From contig DVIL01000082.1 in the NCBI GenBank assembly GCA_018711305.1, positions 1 through 47,172 on the forward strand: DNA of 47,172 nucleotides, given 5' to 3'. The notes under the pieces are model-generated. The model was not told the DNA's origin, did no database searches, and worked only from the letters and a program-made list of their open reading frames with translations. Source of the stretch: Candidatus Coprenecus stercorigallinarum (lineage in GTDB: Bacteria; Bacteroidota; Bacteroidia; Bacteroidales; UBA932). Position 1 is the stretch's first letter. Each line of letters starts with the position of its first letter. Made by a program: the position numbers and the translations under genes. Of this stretch, positions 18,962 through 28,152 are shown piece by piece.

Positions 18962-20092
18962 CTATAACCTGTTCTGTAGTTTCTTTACAGCTGCATTCTT
19001 CCACTGCAGGAAATCGCCTGCCTCGATATGCAGCCTGGCCTGCTTCACGACATCCAGATAGAAAGCCAGATTGTGCTCGCTGGCTATCTGGGCGGCCAGC
19101 ATCTCGCCGGCTATGAAAAGATGCCGCAGGTAGGCTTTGGTGTAGGCAGTGTCAACAAAGGACGTGCCATAGGGGTCAATCGGGGAGAAATCCCTCTCCC
19201 ACTTCTTGTTGCGCATGTTCATCCTCCCCTCCCAGGTGAACAGCATGCCGTTGCGTCCGTTGCGGGTGGGCATCACGCAGTCGAACATGTCTATGCCGCG
19301 GGCAATGCCCTCGAGCAGGTTTTCGGGAGTTCCCACTCCCATCAGGTAGCGCGGTCTGTCTTCAGGAAGTACCGGATGTACCGCCTCTATCATCTCGTAC
19401 ATCACCTCTGTAGGTTCGCCTACGGACAAGCCGCCTATGGCGTAGCCCTCGCAGTCATACGAAGCCACGTCCTCTGCCGCCTCGACCCTCAAGTCCGGAT
19501 AGACGCAGCCCTGGACTATAGGGAAAAATGCCTGGGAATACCCGTAGAGCGGTTCCGTCTCCCTGAAACGCGCAATACCCCTCTTCAGCCACTGCTTTGT
19601 CAGGTCCAAAGACTTGCGAGCATAATTCCTGTCCGCGTCTCCGGGAGTGCACTCATCGAGGGCCATGATGATGTCGGCTCCGATGATGCGTTGCGTATCG
19701 ACATTGTTTTCCGGTGTGAAACTGTGGGCGGAACCGTCTATATGCGAACGGAAAGTACACCCTTCAGGTGTCAGTTTCCTGCTGTCTGCCAGAGAGAAAA
19801 CCTGAAAGCCCCCGCTGTCGGTCAGAATGGGACGGTCCCATCCTGCGAATTTGTGCAGTCCGCCGGCCATACGCAGGGTTTCAAGTCCGGGCCGCAGATA
19901 CAGATGATATGTGTTCCCGAGGATTATCTGTGCCCCTATGTCCGATTTAAGGTCTCTATGATACACTCCTTTAACAGAACCGACGGTACCCACGGGCATA
20001 AAGACCGGTGTCTCTATGATCCCGTGGTCCGTCCGGATCTGTCCTCTGCGTGCATTACACGCAGGGTCTGTCTTGAGAAGCCCGAATCTCAT
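18962..20092 (-). CDS. tgt: queuine/preQ1 tRNA-guanine transglycosylase
   Basis: Tgt swaps guanine 34 of tRNAs with GUN anticodons for preQ1 in queuosine synthesis. The 376-residue TIM barrel has LTDSGGFQVFSL with the general-acid Asp, the GGLSVGE loop and FDCVMPTRNGRNG with the nucleophile Asp. The zinc site is altered: E. coli Tgt has three cysteines after PIDP, whereas here the segment reads PIDPYGTSFVDTAYTKAYL, with Gly, Ser and Asp instead; only the distal His in EHNLAFY remains. The fold may therefore hold without zinc. I think related Bacteroidetes share this but cannot confirm. Its ATG abuts the tdh stop codon. Confidence 0.93.
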   Translation of the reverse strand: MRFGLLKTDPACNARRGQIRTDHGIIETPVFMPVGTVGSVKGVYHRDLKSDIGAQIILGNTYHLYLRPGLETLRMAGGLHKFAGWDRPILTDSGGFQVFSLADSRKLTPEGCTFRSHIDGSAHSFTPENNVDTQRIIGADIIMALDECTPGDADRNYARKSLDLTKQWLKRGIARFRETEPLYGYSQAFFPIVQGCVYPDLRVEAAEDVASYDCEGYAIGGLSVGEPTEVMYEMIEAVHPVLPEDRPRYLMGVGTPENLLEGIARGIDMFDCVMPTRNGRNGMLFTWEGRMNMRNKKWERDFSPIDPYGTSFVDTAYTKAYLRHLFIAGEMLAAQIASEHNLAFYLDVVKQARLHIEAGDFLQWKNAAVKKLQNRL

Positions 20093-21046
20093 TTATTTGC
20101 CGAGCTTCGCTGCAATGGCCTTGAGCATATCGTCCACCATGGCATCGATGTGCCACTGGGGATTCCAGCCCCACTCTTCCCTTGCGCAGCTGTCATCCAT
20201 CATGTTGGGCCATGAATCTGCGATGGCTGCCTTGACAGGGTCTACATTGTAGTCGAATGTAGCTGAAGGGATGCGCTCTTTGATCTTGGCGAAAAGCTCG
20301 CGGGGGCAGAAGCTCATGCAGGTGATGTTGAAACTGTTGCGGTGTTTCAGCTTGGAAGGGTCGGCCTCCATCAGCTGTACCACTGCATTCAGTGCGTCAG
20401 GCATGTACAGCATATCCATGTAGGAATCCTCGGGAATGGGGCATGTGTAATGGCCTGTCTTCAGTATCTCATAGAACACCTCTACGGCATAGTCGGTGGT
20501 ACCGCCTCCGGGCAGACAGCCGTTGGAGATGATGCCGGGGAAACGCACGCTCCTTGCGTCGACTCCGAAACGGTGGAAATAGTAGTCGGAGAGAAGCTCG
20601 CCGGTCACCTTGCAGACACCGTATATCGTGTCAGGTCTCATGACTGTATCCTGAGGAGTCTTGTCGTGGGGAGTGCTTACACCGAAGGCTCCGATGGAGC
20701 TCGGGGTGAATACCGCTGTCTTGAACTCCTTGGCAAGGGTAAGGGAATTCACCAGCGCACCCATGTTGATCTTCCACGCGAGCTCGGGATTCTTCTCGCC
20801 GGTAGCGGAAAGAAGGGCTACAAGGTTGAAAATGGCGTCTATGTTGTTGTCTTTGACAGCCTGCCCGAAAGCGTTGAAATCAAGGGCATCGAGTTTTATG
20901 GCCCTGGCATAGGTCCCTATCTTGGCGACAGCTTCATCCTTGAGGTCAGCACCGATGACGTTGTCATGACCGTAGACTTTCTGAAGGTGGGGGACAAGTT
21001 CCGTTCCGATCTGTCCGCCGGCACCGATAACTAATATGCGTTTCAT
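20093..21046 (-). CDS. L-threonine 3-dehydrogenase, SDR (epimerase-like) type
   Basis: This is an NAD-dependent short-chain dehydrogenase of the extended epimerase group, about 317 residues. The Rossmann motif is GAGGQIG near residue 8, and the catalytic Ser/Tyr-x-x-x-Lys set is visible in FTPSSIGAFG and YGVCK. The segment PGGGTTDYAVEVFYEIL followed by YMDMLYMPDAL is typical of the SDR-type threonine dehydrogenases, which turn threonine into 2-amino-3-ketobutyrate. I therefore favour that over a UDP-sugar epimerase. An upstream ATG at 21091 overlaps the promoter; MKRILVIGAGG at 21046 is the natural start. Confidence 0.85.
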   Translation of the reverse strand: MKRILVIGAGGQIGTELVPHLQKVYGHDNVIGADLKDEAVAKIGTYARAIKLDALDFNAFGQAVKDNNIDAIFNLVALLSATGEKNPELAWKINMGALVNSLTLAKEFKTAVFTPSSIGAFGVSTPHDKTPQDTVMRPDTIYGVCKVTGELLSDYYFHRFGVDARSVRFPGIISNGCLPGGGTTDYAVEVFYEILKTGHYTCPIPEDSYMDMLYMPDALNAVVQLMEADPSKLKHRNSFNITCMSFCPRELFAKIKERIPSATFDYNVDPVKAAIADSWPNMMDDSCAREEWGWNPQWHIDAMVDDMLKAIAAKLGK

Positions 21047-21079
21047 ATCTTCAGTATTTTTAGAGTGTTTTCCAAAAGG

Positions 21080-21113
21080 CAAAAATAGCATTTTTCTACT
21101 AATCTTCTACAAA
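21080..21113 (-). promoter_or_regulatory. promoter of the tdh-tgt-lptG unit
   Basis: On the reverse strand TTTG (21110-21113), 22 nt, then TATTTTTG (21080-21087) match the Bacteroides promoter consensus. The box is 33 nt before the tdh start codon and begins just after the GSCFA gene stop. Confidence 0.6.
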
Positions 21114-21118
21114 ATGGT

Positions 21119-21931
21119 TCACTTTCCAATCTCTTCTGAAAAACGCTGCCAGACAGTATCTATGGCATCCTGATTAGGATGGGCGCCGTCGGCCTCGAAC
21201 CAGCTGCGGTCACGGAGTTCGTCGATGATGATTTCATAGGAAGGGAAATATTCCGCATTGGGATGCGAGCGGACAAGAATATCCTCTGACAGAAGGAGGG
21301 TGGCCTTTGAGAGCTGGTTGCCGTGAAAACCGTCCCGAAGATGACGTATCGGCGAGACCGTAAGGATAAAGCGTTTGTCTCCGAACCGGCTCAGGATGGG
21401 AGACCACAGGCCTACTGTCTCTTCTACACTCATGCGTACGCGGAGGAATTCGCTTGCCGGGTGCTTGTGACAGTTCGATACGATCATGTCCCTTTCCATG
21501 TGGCGGAACACCCATGAGGTACCGAACGTGACTATGACTGTCGCGGCCTGGCGGAAAGCGGCAGAGGCTTCTGCCAGGGCCCTGTTCGCATTGTCCAGAA
21601 ACTCTTCGGGGGTCTTCCTGGCAAATGAGCCGTGATGCCAGAACGACACGTACCCTCCCCCGTCCGGGGCTATGGGCCGGTGATCCGGAGACACCGGTCT
21701 TGGCCTGCGCCCTTCCCGCACCGGATTGGTATCTCTCGGGATTACATCCTCCTGTTCAAAAGGCCTTCCGTCAGCAAGCCGCAACAGGGACGAGGCGACC
21801 GATGCAGGATTGTACAGCACTCCGAACGGATTTACGCACATCCGGTAGCCGGCCTCCGACATTCTCCTGCCGATCTCGGCAGAAAAGCAAGAGCCGAGGG
21901 ATACCGTGATACTTTCCTTGTCAATTTTCAT
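21119..21931 (-). CDS. GSCFA domain protein
   Basis: This protein of about 270 residues has the family-naming motif LGSCFSAEIG at residues 12-21 and the downstream blocks NPFGVLYNP, VIVTFGTSWVF and ILTVSPIRHLRDG. It ends in a segment (DGAHPNQDAIDTVW) that carries the SGNH-like His. GSCFA proteins are an SGNH-hydrolase-like family found mostly in Bacteroidetes and alphaproteobacteria; the substrate is unknown. A longer frame opens with GTG at 21982 but lies inside the rplQ terminator, so I use the ATG at 21931. A -7 box ends 5 nt before that ATG, hinting at a leaderless mRNA. Confidence 0.85.
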   Translation of the reverse strand: MKIDKESITVSLGSCFSAEIGRRMSEAGYRMCVNPFGVLYNPASVASSLLRLADGRPFEQEDVIPRDTNPVREGRRPRPVSPDHRPIAPDGGGYVSFWHHGSFARKTPEEFLDNANRALAEASAAFRQAATVIVTFGTSWVFRHMERDMIVSNCHKHPASEFLRVRMSVEETVGLWSPILSRFGDKRFILTVSPIRHLRDGFHGNQLSKATLLLSEDILVRSHPNAEYFPSYEIIIDELRDRSWFEADGAHPNQDAIDTVWQRFSEEIGK

Positions 21932-21936
21932 GCAGG

Positions 21937-21944
21937 CAAATTTA
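21937..21944 (-). promoter_or_regulatory. -7 box directly before the GSCFA start
   Basis: The reverse strand reads TAAATTTG, a perfect TAnnTTTG, ending 5 nt before the ATG at 21931. No -33 TTTG was seen upstream, where the rplQ terminator lies. Confidence 0.45.
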
Positions 21945-21958
21945 CGCAATTTTGAAAT

Positions 21959-21995
21959 AAAAAACCGGACCGCGGATGGCACGGACCGGTTTTTT
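21959..21995 (-). terminator. intrinsic terminator of the ribosomal cluster (after rplQ)
   Basis: AAAAAACCGG and CCGGTTTTTT form a perfect 10-bp stem, extended by CCG/CGG past a single mismatch, with a 9-nt loop. The T tract is part of the stem, and because the hairpin is symmetrical it could work in both directions. It lies 22 nt after the rplQ stop. Confidence 0.85.
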
Positions 21996-22016
21996 CAATG
22001 TCGGGACAGACCCTGA

Positions 22017-22511
22017 CTACTCTGCCTTGGGAGCCTCTGTCTCAGCTGCAGGCTCTGCTGCGGGAGCGGCCTCTGCCTTGGCTGCGGCTTTCTTACGGCT
22101 GCGGCGGGTGGATGTCTTCTTCTCGGCTGCCTTGGATGTTCCGAGAGCTGCCTCGTTGAAGTCTACCAGCTCTATGAAAGCCATGTCAGCGGCATCGCCC
22201 TGACGGAAGCCTGTCTTGATGATGCGGGTGTATCCGCCGGGACGGTCGGCGATCTTGGGAGCCACGTTACGGAAGAGCTCTGTCACGGCCTCTTTCTGCT
22301 TCAGATAAGCGAAGACTGTACGGCGTGAGTGGGTGGAGTCATCTTTCGACTTTGTGATCAGGGGCTCTACATACTCTCTGAGAGCTTTTGCCTTGGCGAC
22401 GGTGGTCTCAATCCTCTTGTGGAGGATCAGCGAGCATGCCATGTTTGCAAGCATGGACTTGCGGTGACCGCTCTTGCGTCCTAAATGATTGATTGTCCTA
22501 TTGTGCCTCAT
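22017..22511 (-). CDS. rplQ: 50S ribosomal protein L17
   Basis: This 164-residue protein has the L17 core in the first 115 residues ([60 protein letters not shown]). An Ala/Lys/Glu-rich tail of about 45 residues follows, absent from E. coli L17 but of the kind often seen in Bacteroidetes. The start overlaps the end of rpoA by 14 nt. It is the last gene of the cluster, with a strong terminator behind it. Confidence 0.96.
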   Translation of the reverse strand: MRHNRTINHLGRKSGHRKSMLANMACSLILHKRIETTVAKAKALREYVEPLITKSKDDSTHSRRTVFAYLKQKEAVTELFRNVAPKIADRPGGYTRIIKTGFRQGDAADMAFIELVDFNEAALGTSKAAEKKTSTRRSRKKAAAKAEAAPAAEPAAETEAPKAE

Positions 22512-23529
22512 TGTTTTCTACGTCTGTTTTCTTCTTTTTAACTTCAATATTGTATTTGCTGACATCCATGCCGAAATTGAGTTTCACACGGTCCATCAGG
22601 ACGTCTATCTCGTTCATGGACTTCTTTCCGAAGTTTCTGAAACGGATGAGTTCTGCTCTCTGGTGGGATACCAGATCGGCGAATGTCTCGATATCGGCTG
22701 CTTTCAGACAGTTCAGAGCCCTCACTGAGAGTTCCATGTCAGAGAGTTTGGTCAGCAGCAGATGCCTCATGCGCAGTGCCTCCTCATCGAGTGCCTCGGG
22801 AGCGCTCTTCTCGGGAGGGGTCTCAAGAGAAATCTTTTCGTCTGAGAAAAGCATGAAGTGGTAAATGAGAATCTTGGCAGCCTCGGTCAGCGCATCCTTG
22901 GGATGTATCGAACCGTCGGTGGTGATCTCGAGGTTCAGCTTGTCGTAGTCGGTCTTCTGCTCCACCCTGTAGTCTTCTACAGAATAGTTGACATTCTTGA
23001 TGGGAGTGAAAATCGAGTCGATGGGGATGGTACCCATAGGTGCTGAATCCACCTTGTTCTCATCGGAAGGCACATAGCCGCGGCCCTTGCCGATATGAAG
23101 CTCAACGACGAGCTTTACGGAAGGATCCATGGAGCAGATGTGCAGCTGGGGGTTGAGCACAGAGAAATTGCACAGGTTCTTGGATATATCCTCGGCTGTG
23201 AACTCCTGCTTTCCGGTAACTGTAAAGTTCACCGTCTCGCTCTCTTCCTCCTTGACTTCCCTCTTGAAACGGACCTGCTTGAAATTCAGGATGATGTCTA
23301 CTACACTCTCAATAACGCCGGGGATAGTGTCAAACTCATGGCTAACCCCCTCAATCCTTATGGAAGTGATGGCAAATCCCTCCAACGAGGACAACAGGAC
23401 CCTGCGAAGTGCATTGCCTATTGTAATCCCGTATCCGGGTTCCAGCGGGCGGAACTCGAACTTTCCGAATGTATCGGTCGATTCGAGCATTATAACTTTG
23501 TCCGGTTTCTGAAATGCTAAAATTGCCAT
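22498..23529 (-). CDS. rpoA: DNA-directed RNA polymerase subunit alpha
   Basis: This 343-residue alpha subunit has the N-terminal dimerisation domain ([20 protein letters not shown], residues about 35-54) and the C-terminal domain with the helix-hairpin-helix region ([32 protein letters not shown]). A charged tail ([14 protein letters not shown]) follows. It assembles the RNA polymerase core. It lies between rpsD and rplQ, the usual order, and overlaps rplQ by 14 nt. Confidence 0.97.
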   Translation of the reverse strand: MAILAFQKPDKVIMLESTDTFGKFEFRPLEPGYGITIGNALRRVLLSSLEGFAITSIRIEGVSHEFDTIPGVIESVVDIILNFKQVRFKREVKEEESETVNFTVTGKQEFTAEDISKNLCNFSVLNPQLHICSMDPSVKLVVELHIGKGRGYVPSDENKVDSAPMGTIPIDSIFTPIKNVNYSVEDYRVEQKTDYDKLNLEITTDGSIHPKDALTEAAKILIYHFMLFSDEKISLETPPEKSAPEALDEEALRMRHLLLTKLSDMELSVRALNCLKAADIETFADLVSHQRAELIRFRNFGKKSMNEIDVLMDRVKLNFGMDVSKYNIEVKKKKTDVENNEAQ

Positions 23530-23540
23530 GACGTTAATTA

Positions 23541-24143
23541 TTATTTGGAGTACAGTTCGACGATCAGCTGCTCGTTGATATTCTCAGGAATCTCAGTTCT
23601 CTCGGGGAGATTGAGGAATTTGCCGGTAAGATCGGCACGGTTCCACTCGATCCATGCGTACTTGCATGTATCAGCCACACTGTTCTGAATGACCTCAAGG
23701 CTCTTTGACCTCTCGCGGACACATACAGTCTCACCGGGCTTGACGATTGTGGAAGGAACATTGCATACATCGCCGTTGAGGACAATGTGGCAGTGTGACA
23801 CGAGCTGGCGGGCAGCCGCACGTGTGGGAGCTATGCCCATACGGTAAACGATGTTGTCAAGACGGGACTCGAGAAGCATGAGAAGGTTCTCACCTGTACG
23901 TCCCTGCATCCTGCGCGCCTTGGCGTAGGTGTTGCGGAACTGTCTCTCGAGGACACCATAGGTATATTTTACTTTCTGTTTCTCTTTCAGCTGGTTTCCG
24001 TACTCGGAAATCTTTTTGCGCTTCTTGGCCATTCCGTGCTGTCCGGGAGGATAGTTTTTCTTCTCGAAATACTTATCCGGACCGTAGATCGGTTCACCGA
24101 ACTTGCGGGCTATCTTGGTGGTAGGTCCTGTATATCTTGCCAT
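23541..24143 (-). CDS. rpsD: 30S ribosomal protein S4
   Basis: This 200-residue S4 begins [19 protein letters not shown], has the assembly block [22 protein letters not shown] and an S4 RNA-binding domain ([20 protein letters not shown], residues about 95-160). It lacks the N-terminal zinc cysteines of some bacterial S4 proteins. It is a primary 16S binding protein and, in some bacteria, the repressor of this operon. Confidence 0.97.
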   Translation of the reverse strand: MARYTGPTTKIARKFGEPIYGPDKYFEKKNYPPGQHGMAKKRKKISEYGNQLKEKQKVKYTYGVLERQFRNTYAKARRMQGRTGENLLMLLESRLDNIVYRMGIAPTRAAARQLVSHCHIVLNGDVCNVPSTIVKPGETVCVRERSKSLEVIQNSVADTCKYAWIEWNRADLTGKFLNLPERTEIPENINEQLIVELYSK

Positions 24144-24179
24144 AATTCAATACTTTTAAAATCTGTCGTGTTAAACAAT

Positions 24180-24572
24180 TTATACTTTACGGCGTCCTTT
24201 AGGGCGGCATCCATTATGAGGAAGCGGAGTCACGTCGATGATCTCGGTTACCTCAATACCGGCTCCGTGGATTGTACGGATTGCTGACTCACGACCGGCA
24301 CCGGGACCTTTGACATATGCCTTGATCTTACGCAATCCCAAGTCATAAGCAACTTTTGCAGCATCTGCGGCAGCTACCTGCGCGGCATACGGGGTGTTCT
24401 TCTTGGAACCTCTGAAACCCATCTTGCCGGCCGAAGACCAACTGATAACCTGACCGAGGCTGTTGGTCAAGGTCACGATCACATTGTTGAAAGTCGATGA
24501 TATATGGGCCTCGCCGTAGGCGTCGACCTTTACGACTCTCTTCTTATTGGTTGTTCCTGTTTTCTTTGCCAT
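24180..24572 (-). CDS. rpsK: 30S ribosomal protein S11
   Basis: This 130-residue S11 has the family blocks [49 protein letters not shown] and the C-terminal [13 protein letters not shown]. It binds 16S rRNA at the platform of the small subunit near the exit site. It lies 13 nt after rpsM and 36 nt before rpsD. Confidence 0.97.
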   Translation of the reverse strand: MAKKTGTTNKKRVVKVDAYGEAHISSTFNNVIVTLTNSLGQVISWSSAGKMGFRGSKKNTPYAAQVAAADAAKVAYDLGLRKIKAYVKGPGAGRESAIRTIHGAGIEVTEIIDVTPLPHNGCRPKGRRKV

Positions 24573-24585
24573 ATTCAGTTACTTG

Positions 24586-24963
24586 TTACTTAGTTGCTTT
24601 TTTCTTGTTGGCCACAGTCTTCTTCTTACCCTTACGTGTACGGGCATTGTTCTTTGTGCTCTGTCCGCGTACAGGAAGTCCGAGACGGTGACGGATTCCT
24701 CTGTAGCATCCGATATCCATCAGACGCTTGATATTCATCTGTACGGATGAACGGAGTTCACCCTCGATCTTGTAGTGCTCAGCGATAGTGGACCTGATCG
24801 CTGCGATCTGCTCGTCGTTCCAGTCGCTCACCTTGGTGTCGAAATCGATACCGCAATCGGTAAGGATCTTACGGGCGGAACTACGGCCGATACCATAGAT
24901 ATAGGTAAGTCCTATCTCTCCTCTTTTGTTTTTAGGTAAATCTACACCGGCTATACGTGCCAT
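24586..24963 (-). CDS. rpsM: 30S ribosomal protein S13
   Basis: This 125-residue S13 has [33 protein letters not shown] (helix-hairpin-helix) and the basic C-terminal tail [20 protein letters not shown] that reaches the P-site tRNA. It follows rpmJ by 34 nt. Confidence 0.97.
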   Translation of the reverse strand: MARIAGVDLPKNKRGEIGLTYIYGIGRSSARKILTDCGIDFDTKVSDWNDEQIAAIRSTIAEHYKIEGELRSSVQMNIKRLMDIGCYRGIRHRLGLPVRGQSTKNNARTRKGKKKTVANKKKATK

Positions 24964-24997
24964 ACTATATTACTTTTTTATTTGTTTTACACATTTA

Positions 24998-25114
24998 TTA
25001 ACCCTGGCGCATCTTGAACTTGGGATTCTTCTTGCAGATGATATAAAGGCGGCCTTTGCGCCTTACTATTTTGCAATCCTCACTGCGCTTTTTGATGGAT
25101 GCTTTAACTTTCAT
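24998..25114 (-). CDS. rpmJ: 50S ribosomal protein L36
   Basis: A 38-codon gene between infA and rpsM, translating as [20 protein letters not shown] and continuing [18 protein letters not shown]. The zinc ribbon of classical L36 (Cys, Cys, Cys, His) is only half kept: Cys14 and Cys27 remain, while the first Cys is Ser11 and the His is Phe32, so zinc binding is doubtful. This resembles the zinc-free L36 forms known from several phyla. Confidence 0.95.
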   Translation of the reverse strand: MKVKASIKKRSEDCKIVRRKGRLYIICKKNPKFKMRQG

Positions 25115-25126
25115 TGTCGTAAATTT

Positions 25127-25345
25127 TTATTTGTACCTGAAAGAAATTCTTCCTTTTGATAAATCATAAGGGGACATCTCTACTCTGACCTTGTCGCCGG
25201 GCAGAATCCGGATGTAGTGCATCCGCATCTTGCCGGAGATGTGGGCTATGATCACATGGCCATTGTCCAGCTCCACACGGAACATGGCGTTGGAAAGTGC
25301 CTCGATTATAGTTCCATCTTTTTCTATTGCAGCTTGCTTGGGCAT
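25127..25345 (-). CDS. infA: translation initiation factor IF-1
   Basis: This 72-residue single OB-fold protein has [20 protein letters not shown], the block [20 protein letters not shown] and the C-terminal [13 protein letters not shown], typical of IF-1, which occupies the A site during initiation. It lies 20 nt after map and 12 nt before rpmJ. Confidence 0.97.
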   Translation of the reverse strand: MPKQAAIEKDGTIIEALSNAMFRVELDNGHVIIAHISGKMRMHYIRILPGDKVRVEMSPYDLSKGRISFRYK

Positions 25346-25365
25346 AAGTACTTGTCTCTTACAAC

Positions 25366-26145
25366 TTAATATTGTCTTTTACCTTCTATAAAGTCAAAAG
25401 TAGACAGAATATCGGCTTTCTCGTCCCCGACGGCGACAGTCAGTTCGAAATGGGCCGAGTTTTTCTTGTCGATTGTGCTCACTGCCCATCCGTTGTCGTG
25501 GAGGTAAATTGCCTTGCCTCCGGCATTGATCATCGGCTCGATGCAGATCGTCATACCCTTGACGAGCTTCTTGCCGGAGCCCGCCTTGCCATAGTTGGGA
25601 ACCTCGGGATGCTCGTGCATATCCTTGCCTATCCCGTGTCCCACCATCTCGCGGACTACCGAGAAACCGAAACTCTCGGCGTAGGACTGTACCGCATGGC
25701 CGATATCCCCTATCCTGTTGCCGGCGACTGCTTTTTCTATGCCGCGATACAGAGACTCCCTGGTAACTCGGAGGAGGAGTGCAGTCTCCTCGTCCACCTC
25801 CCCTACAGGGAAGGTATAGGCCGAGTCACCATAGTAGCCTTTGTATATAGTTCCGCAGTCGACGGACACTATATCCCCTTCACGGAGCTTGTAGTCGGAC
25901 GGGAAACCGTGGACCACGACATCGTTGACAGAGATACAGAGTGTATAGGGGAAGCCGCCGTATCCCAAGAAGCCCGGCTCTGCTCCGTTGTCGCGGATAA
26001 AGGTCTCGGCAATCTTGTCGAGCTGCATGGTGGTGACACCGGGAGCCACGTGCCTGCCTACTTCCGCCAACGTCTTGGAGACGAGTATCGCATTCTCTCT
26101 GAGAATCTCGATTTCTTCTTCGGATTTTATTCTTATCATACTCAA
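25366..26145 (-). CDS. map: type I methionine aminopeptidase
   Basis: This 259-residue enzyme removes the initiator methionine from new proteins. The pita-bread fold metal ligands are visible: Asp in [11 protein letters not shown], Asp in [10 protein letters not shown], His in [11 protein letters not shown], Glu in TICIEPM and Glu in HFELTVAV. There is no N-terminal zinc-finger extension, so it is the short bacterial form. The start may be the first ATG (26145) or the third codon (26139). It sits between secY and infA, the usual place. Confidence 0.97.
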   Translation of the reverse strand: MSMIRIKSEEEIEILRENAILVSKTLAEVGRHVAPGVTTMQLDKIAETFIRDNGAEPGFLGYGGFPYTLCISVNDVVVHGFPSDYKLREGDIVSVDCGTIYKGYYGDSAYTFPVGEVDEETALLLRVTRESLYRGIEKAVAGNRIGDIGHAVQSYAESFGFSVVREMVGHGIGKDMHEHPEVPNYGKAGSGKKLVKGMTICIEPMINAGGKAIYLHDNGWAVSTIDKKNSAHFELTVAVGDEKADILSTFDFIEGKRQY

Positions 26146-26160
26146 AGAACTTTTTGAGAA

Positions 26161-27480
26161 TTACATTCCCGAACGGCCTTTAAGACGTCCGGTCTTCATC
26201 AAACCGTCGTAGTGACGCATGAGCAGATGCGATTCGATCTGCTGCAGAGTGTCGAGCACTACGCCTACAAGGATAAGCAGCGAAGTTCCGCCGTAAAACT
26301 GCGAGAACTGGTTGTTTATCCCGAACATCATAGCAAATGCCGGAAGTATCGCCACGATTGCCAGGAAAATGGAACCGGGCAGGGTGATACGTGACATGAT
26401 TGCATCAAGGTAGTCGGCTGTCTTCTTTCCGGGCTTCACTCCGGGAATGAATCCGCCGTTCTTCTTCATTTCCTCAGCCATCATGGTAGGATTCACGGTT
26501 ACTGCGGTGTAGAAGTACGTGAATGCTACTACGAGGAGACCGAAAATGAAATTATACCAGAATCCGGTATAGTCGCTCAATGTAGCCGCGAGCCCCTGGG
26601 AAGCGTCGAAACGGGAAAGGAGGAGCGGGAACATCATCAGGGCCTGTGCGAAAATAATCGGCATTACGCCGGCCGCGTTTATTTTCAGAGGTATGTACTG
26701 ACGGACTCCACCGTACTGACGGTTTCCTACAACTCTCTTTGCATACTGTACAGGCACTTTGCGCTGTCCCTGCACGAGGGCGATGGTGGCGATGAAGACG
26801 AGGAAGAGAATCACGATCTCAATGAGGAACATGAGAGCTCCGCCATTGGTCTGGTTGAATCTCTGTGCGCCTTCAGCGAAGAGGGCGAAGGGCAGACGGG
26901 CGATGATACCGACCATAATGATCAGGGAGATACCGTTACCGATACCCCTGTCGGTAATGCGCTCGCCGAGCCACATCACGAACATCGTACCTGCCATCAG
27001 CACGATGGTTGCAAAGATATTGAATCCGAAACCTTGTACTAAGAACGCATCTGCAGGCAATTGTGCGTGAAGGTTGGTAATATACGCAGGTCCTTGAAGC
27101 AGAAGGATTACAATTGTGAGATAGCGTGTCCACTGGTTCATTTTTCTACGTCCGCTCTCCCCTTCTCTCTGCATCTTCTGGAAATAGGGGACCATCACAC
27201 CCAGAAGCTGGATGACGATGGACGCGGAGATATACGGCATCACTCCCAACGCGAAGATGGAAGCATTGCCGAAAGCGCCGCCGGAAAACATATCCAACAG
27301 ACTGAGGAGGCCTGTCGAAGCCTGGGCCTCGAGCTGCTCGAGCTTGGTAGGGTCGATACCCGGCACTACGATGAAGCACCCGAGGCGGTACACAAGCAAG
27401 AGGAGAAAGGTATATCCCAACCTTTTCCTCAGCTCTTCAATCTTGAAGATATTCTTGATTGTCTGTATAAATCTTTTCAT
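26161..27480 (-). CDS. secY: protein translocase subunit SecY
   Basis: This 439-residue protein with ten membrane segments is the channel of the Sec translocon. It starts with IEELRKRLGYTFLLLLVYRLG and has the plug region DMFSGGAFGNASIFALGVMP and the cytoplasmic loops with GQRKVPVQYAKRVVG, which bind SecA and ribosomes. It ends just after HYDGLMKTGRLKGR. It lies 15 nt after rplO and 15 nt before map. Confidence 0.97.
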   Translation of the reverse strand: MKRFIQTIKNIFKIEELRKRLGYTFLLLLVYRLGCFIVVPGIDPTKLEQLEAQASTGLLSLLDMFSGGAFGNASIFALGVMPYISASIVIQLLGVMVPYFQKMQREGESGRRKMNQWTRYLTIVILLLQGPAYITNLHAQLPADAFLVQGFGFNIFATIVLMAGTMFVMWLGERITDRGIGNGISLIIMVGIIARLPFALFAEGAQRFNQTNGGALMFLIEIVILFLVFIATIALVQGQRKVPVQYAKRVVGNRQYGGVRQYIPLKINAAGVMPIIFAQALMMFPLLLSRFDASQGLAATLSDYTGFWYNFIFGLLVVAFTYFYTAVTVNPTMMAEEMKKNGGFIPGVKPGKKTADYLDAIMSRITLPGSIFLAIVAILPAFAMMFGINNQFSQFYGGTSLLILVGVVLDTLQQIESHLLMRHYDGLMKTGRLKGRSGM

Positions 27481-27495
27481 CGGCCGCTTTGCTTA

Positions 27496-27942
27496 TTAGA
27501 GTACTATTGCCTTACCCTCGAGAGCCTCGATTTTCTCCTTGGCGGACTTTGAGAATGCATCGGCAGTAATCTCAAGCTTTGCCGTGAGTTCACCGTTGCC
27601 GAGAATCTTCACCTTCTCGTTCTTGGAAACGAGTCCTGCCGATACAAGAATATCGAAGTCAATGACCGATACGCCCAGCTTCTCGCTCAGGGTCTGGAGT
27701 GTTGAAAGGTTTACTGCCTTATACTCCACTCGGGTGGGGTTTTTGAATCCGAACTTGGGCAGACGTCTCTGGATAGGCATCTGACCGCCCTCGAATCCGA
27801 TCTTGTGACGGTAACCGGAACGTGACTTTGCACCGTTCATTCCGCGGGTAGACTGTCCGCCATGACCGGAACCTTCTCCGCGACCGACACGCTTGACATT
27901 CTTGCGGGAGCCTTCTGCAGGTTGTAAATTATGTAGTTTCAT
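27496..27942 (-). CDS. rplO: 50S ribosomal protein L15
   Basis: This 148-residue L15 has the Gly-rich, basic N-terminal tail GRGEGSGHGGQSTRGMNGAK and GYRHKIGFEGGQMPIQRRLP, which winds into 23S rRNA, and the globular C-terminal domain. It follows rpmD by 15 nt. Confidence 0.97.
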   Translation of the reverse strand: MKLHNLQPAEGSRKNVKRVGRGEGSGHGGQSTRGMNGAKSRSGYRHKIGFEGGQMPIQRRLPKFGFKNPTRVEYKAVNLSTLQTLSEKLGVSVIDFDILVSAGLVSKNEKVKILGNGELTAKLEITADAFSKSAKEKIEALEGKAIVL

Positions 27943-27957
27943 GTCTTTTTACCTTGG

Positions 27958-28140
27958 TTAGTTTATTTCTTCAACTTTTACAAGATGTAGAACCTTCTGG
28001 ATCATACCGTTGGTAACGGGAGTAAGTTCTATTTCCACTGACTGGTGCATACGGTGCAGTCCGAGGGACTCGAGATTGGCTCTCTGCCTCTTGGTAGAAC
28101 CGTTCTTGCTCTTGATCTGGGTTATCTTAACTTTTGCCAT
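27958..28140 (-). CDS. rpmD: 50S ribosomal protein L30
   Basis: This 60-residue L30 has KVKITQIKSKNGSTKRQRAN, then LESLGLHRMHQSVE and a C-terminal MIQKVLHLVKVEEI, the complete short bacterial form. It lies between rpsE and rplO. Confidence 0.95.
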   Translation of the reverse strand: MAKVKITQIKSKNGSTKRQRANLESLGLHRMHQSVEIELTPVTNGMIQKVLHLVKVEEIN

Positions 28141-28152
28141 TGTCTTGCCTCC

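Noticed and set aside
19028-20215. Forward open frame of 395 codons opposite tgt
   Set aside because: It lies entirely over tgt and the end of tdh, and its translation has no recognisable domain or start context.
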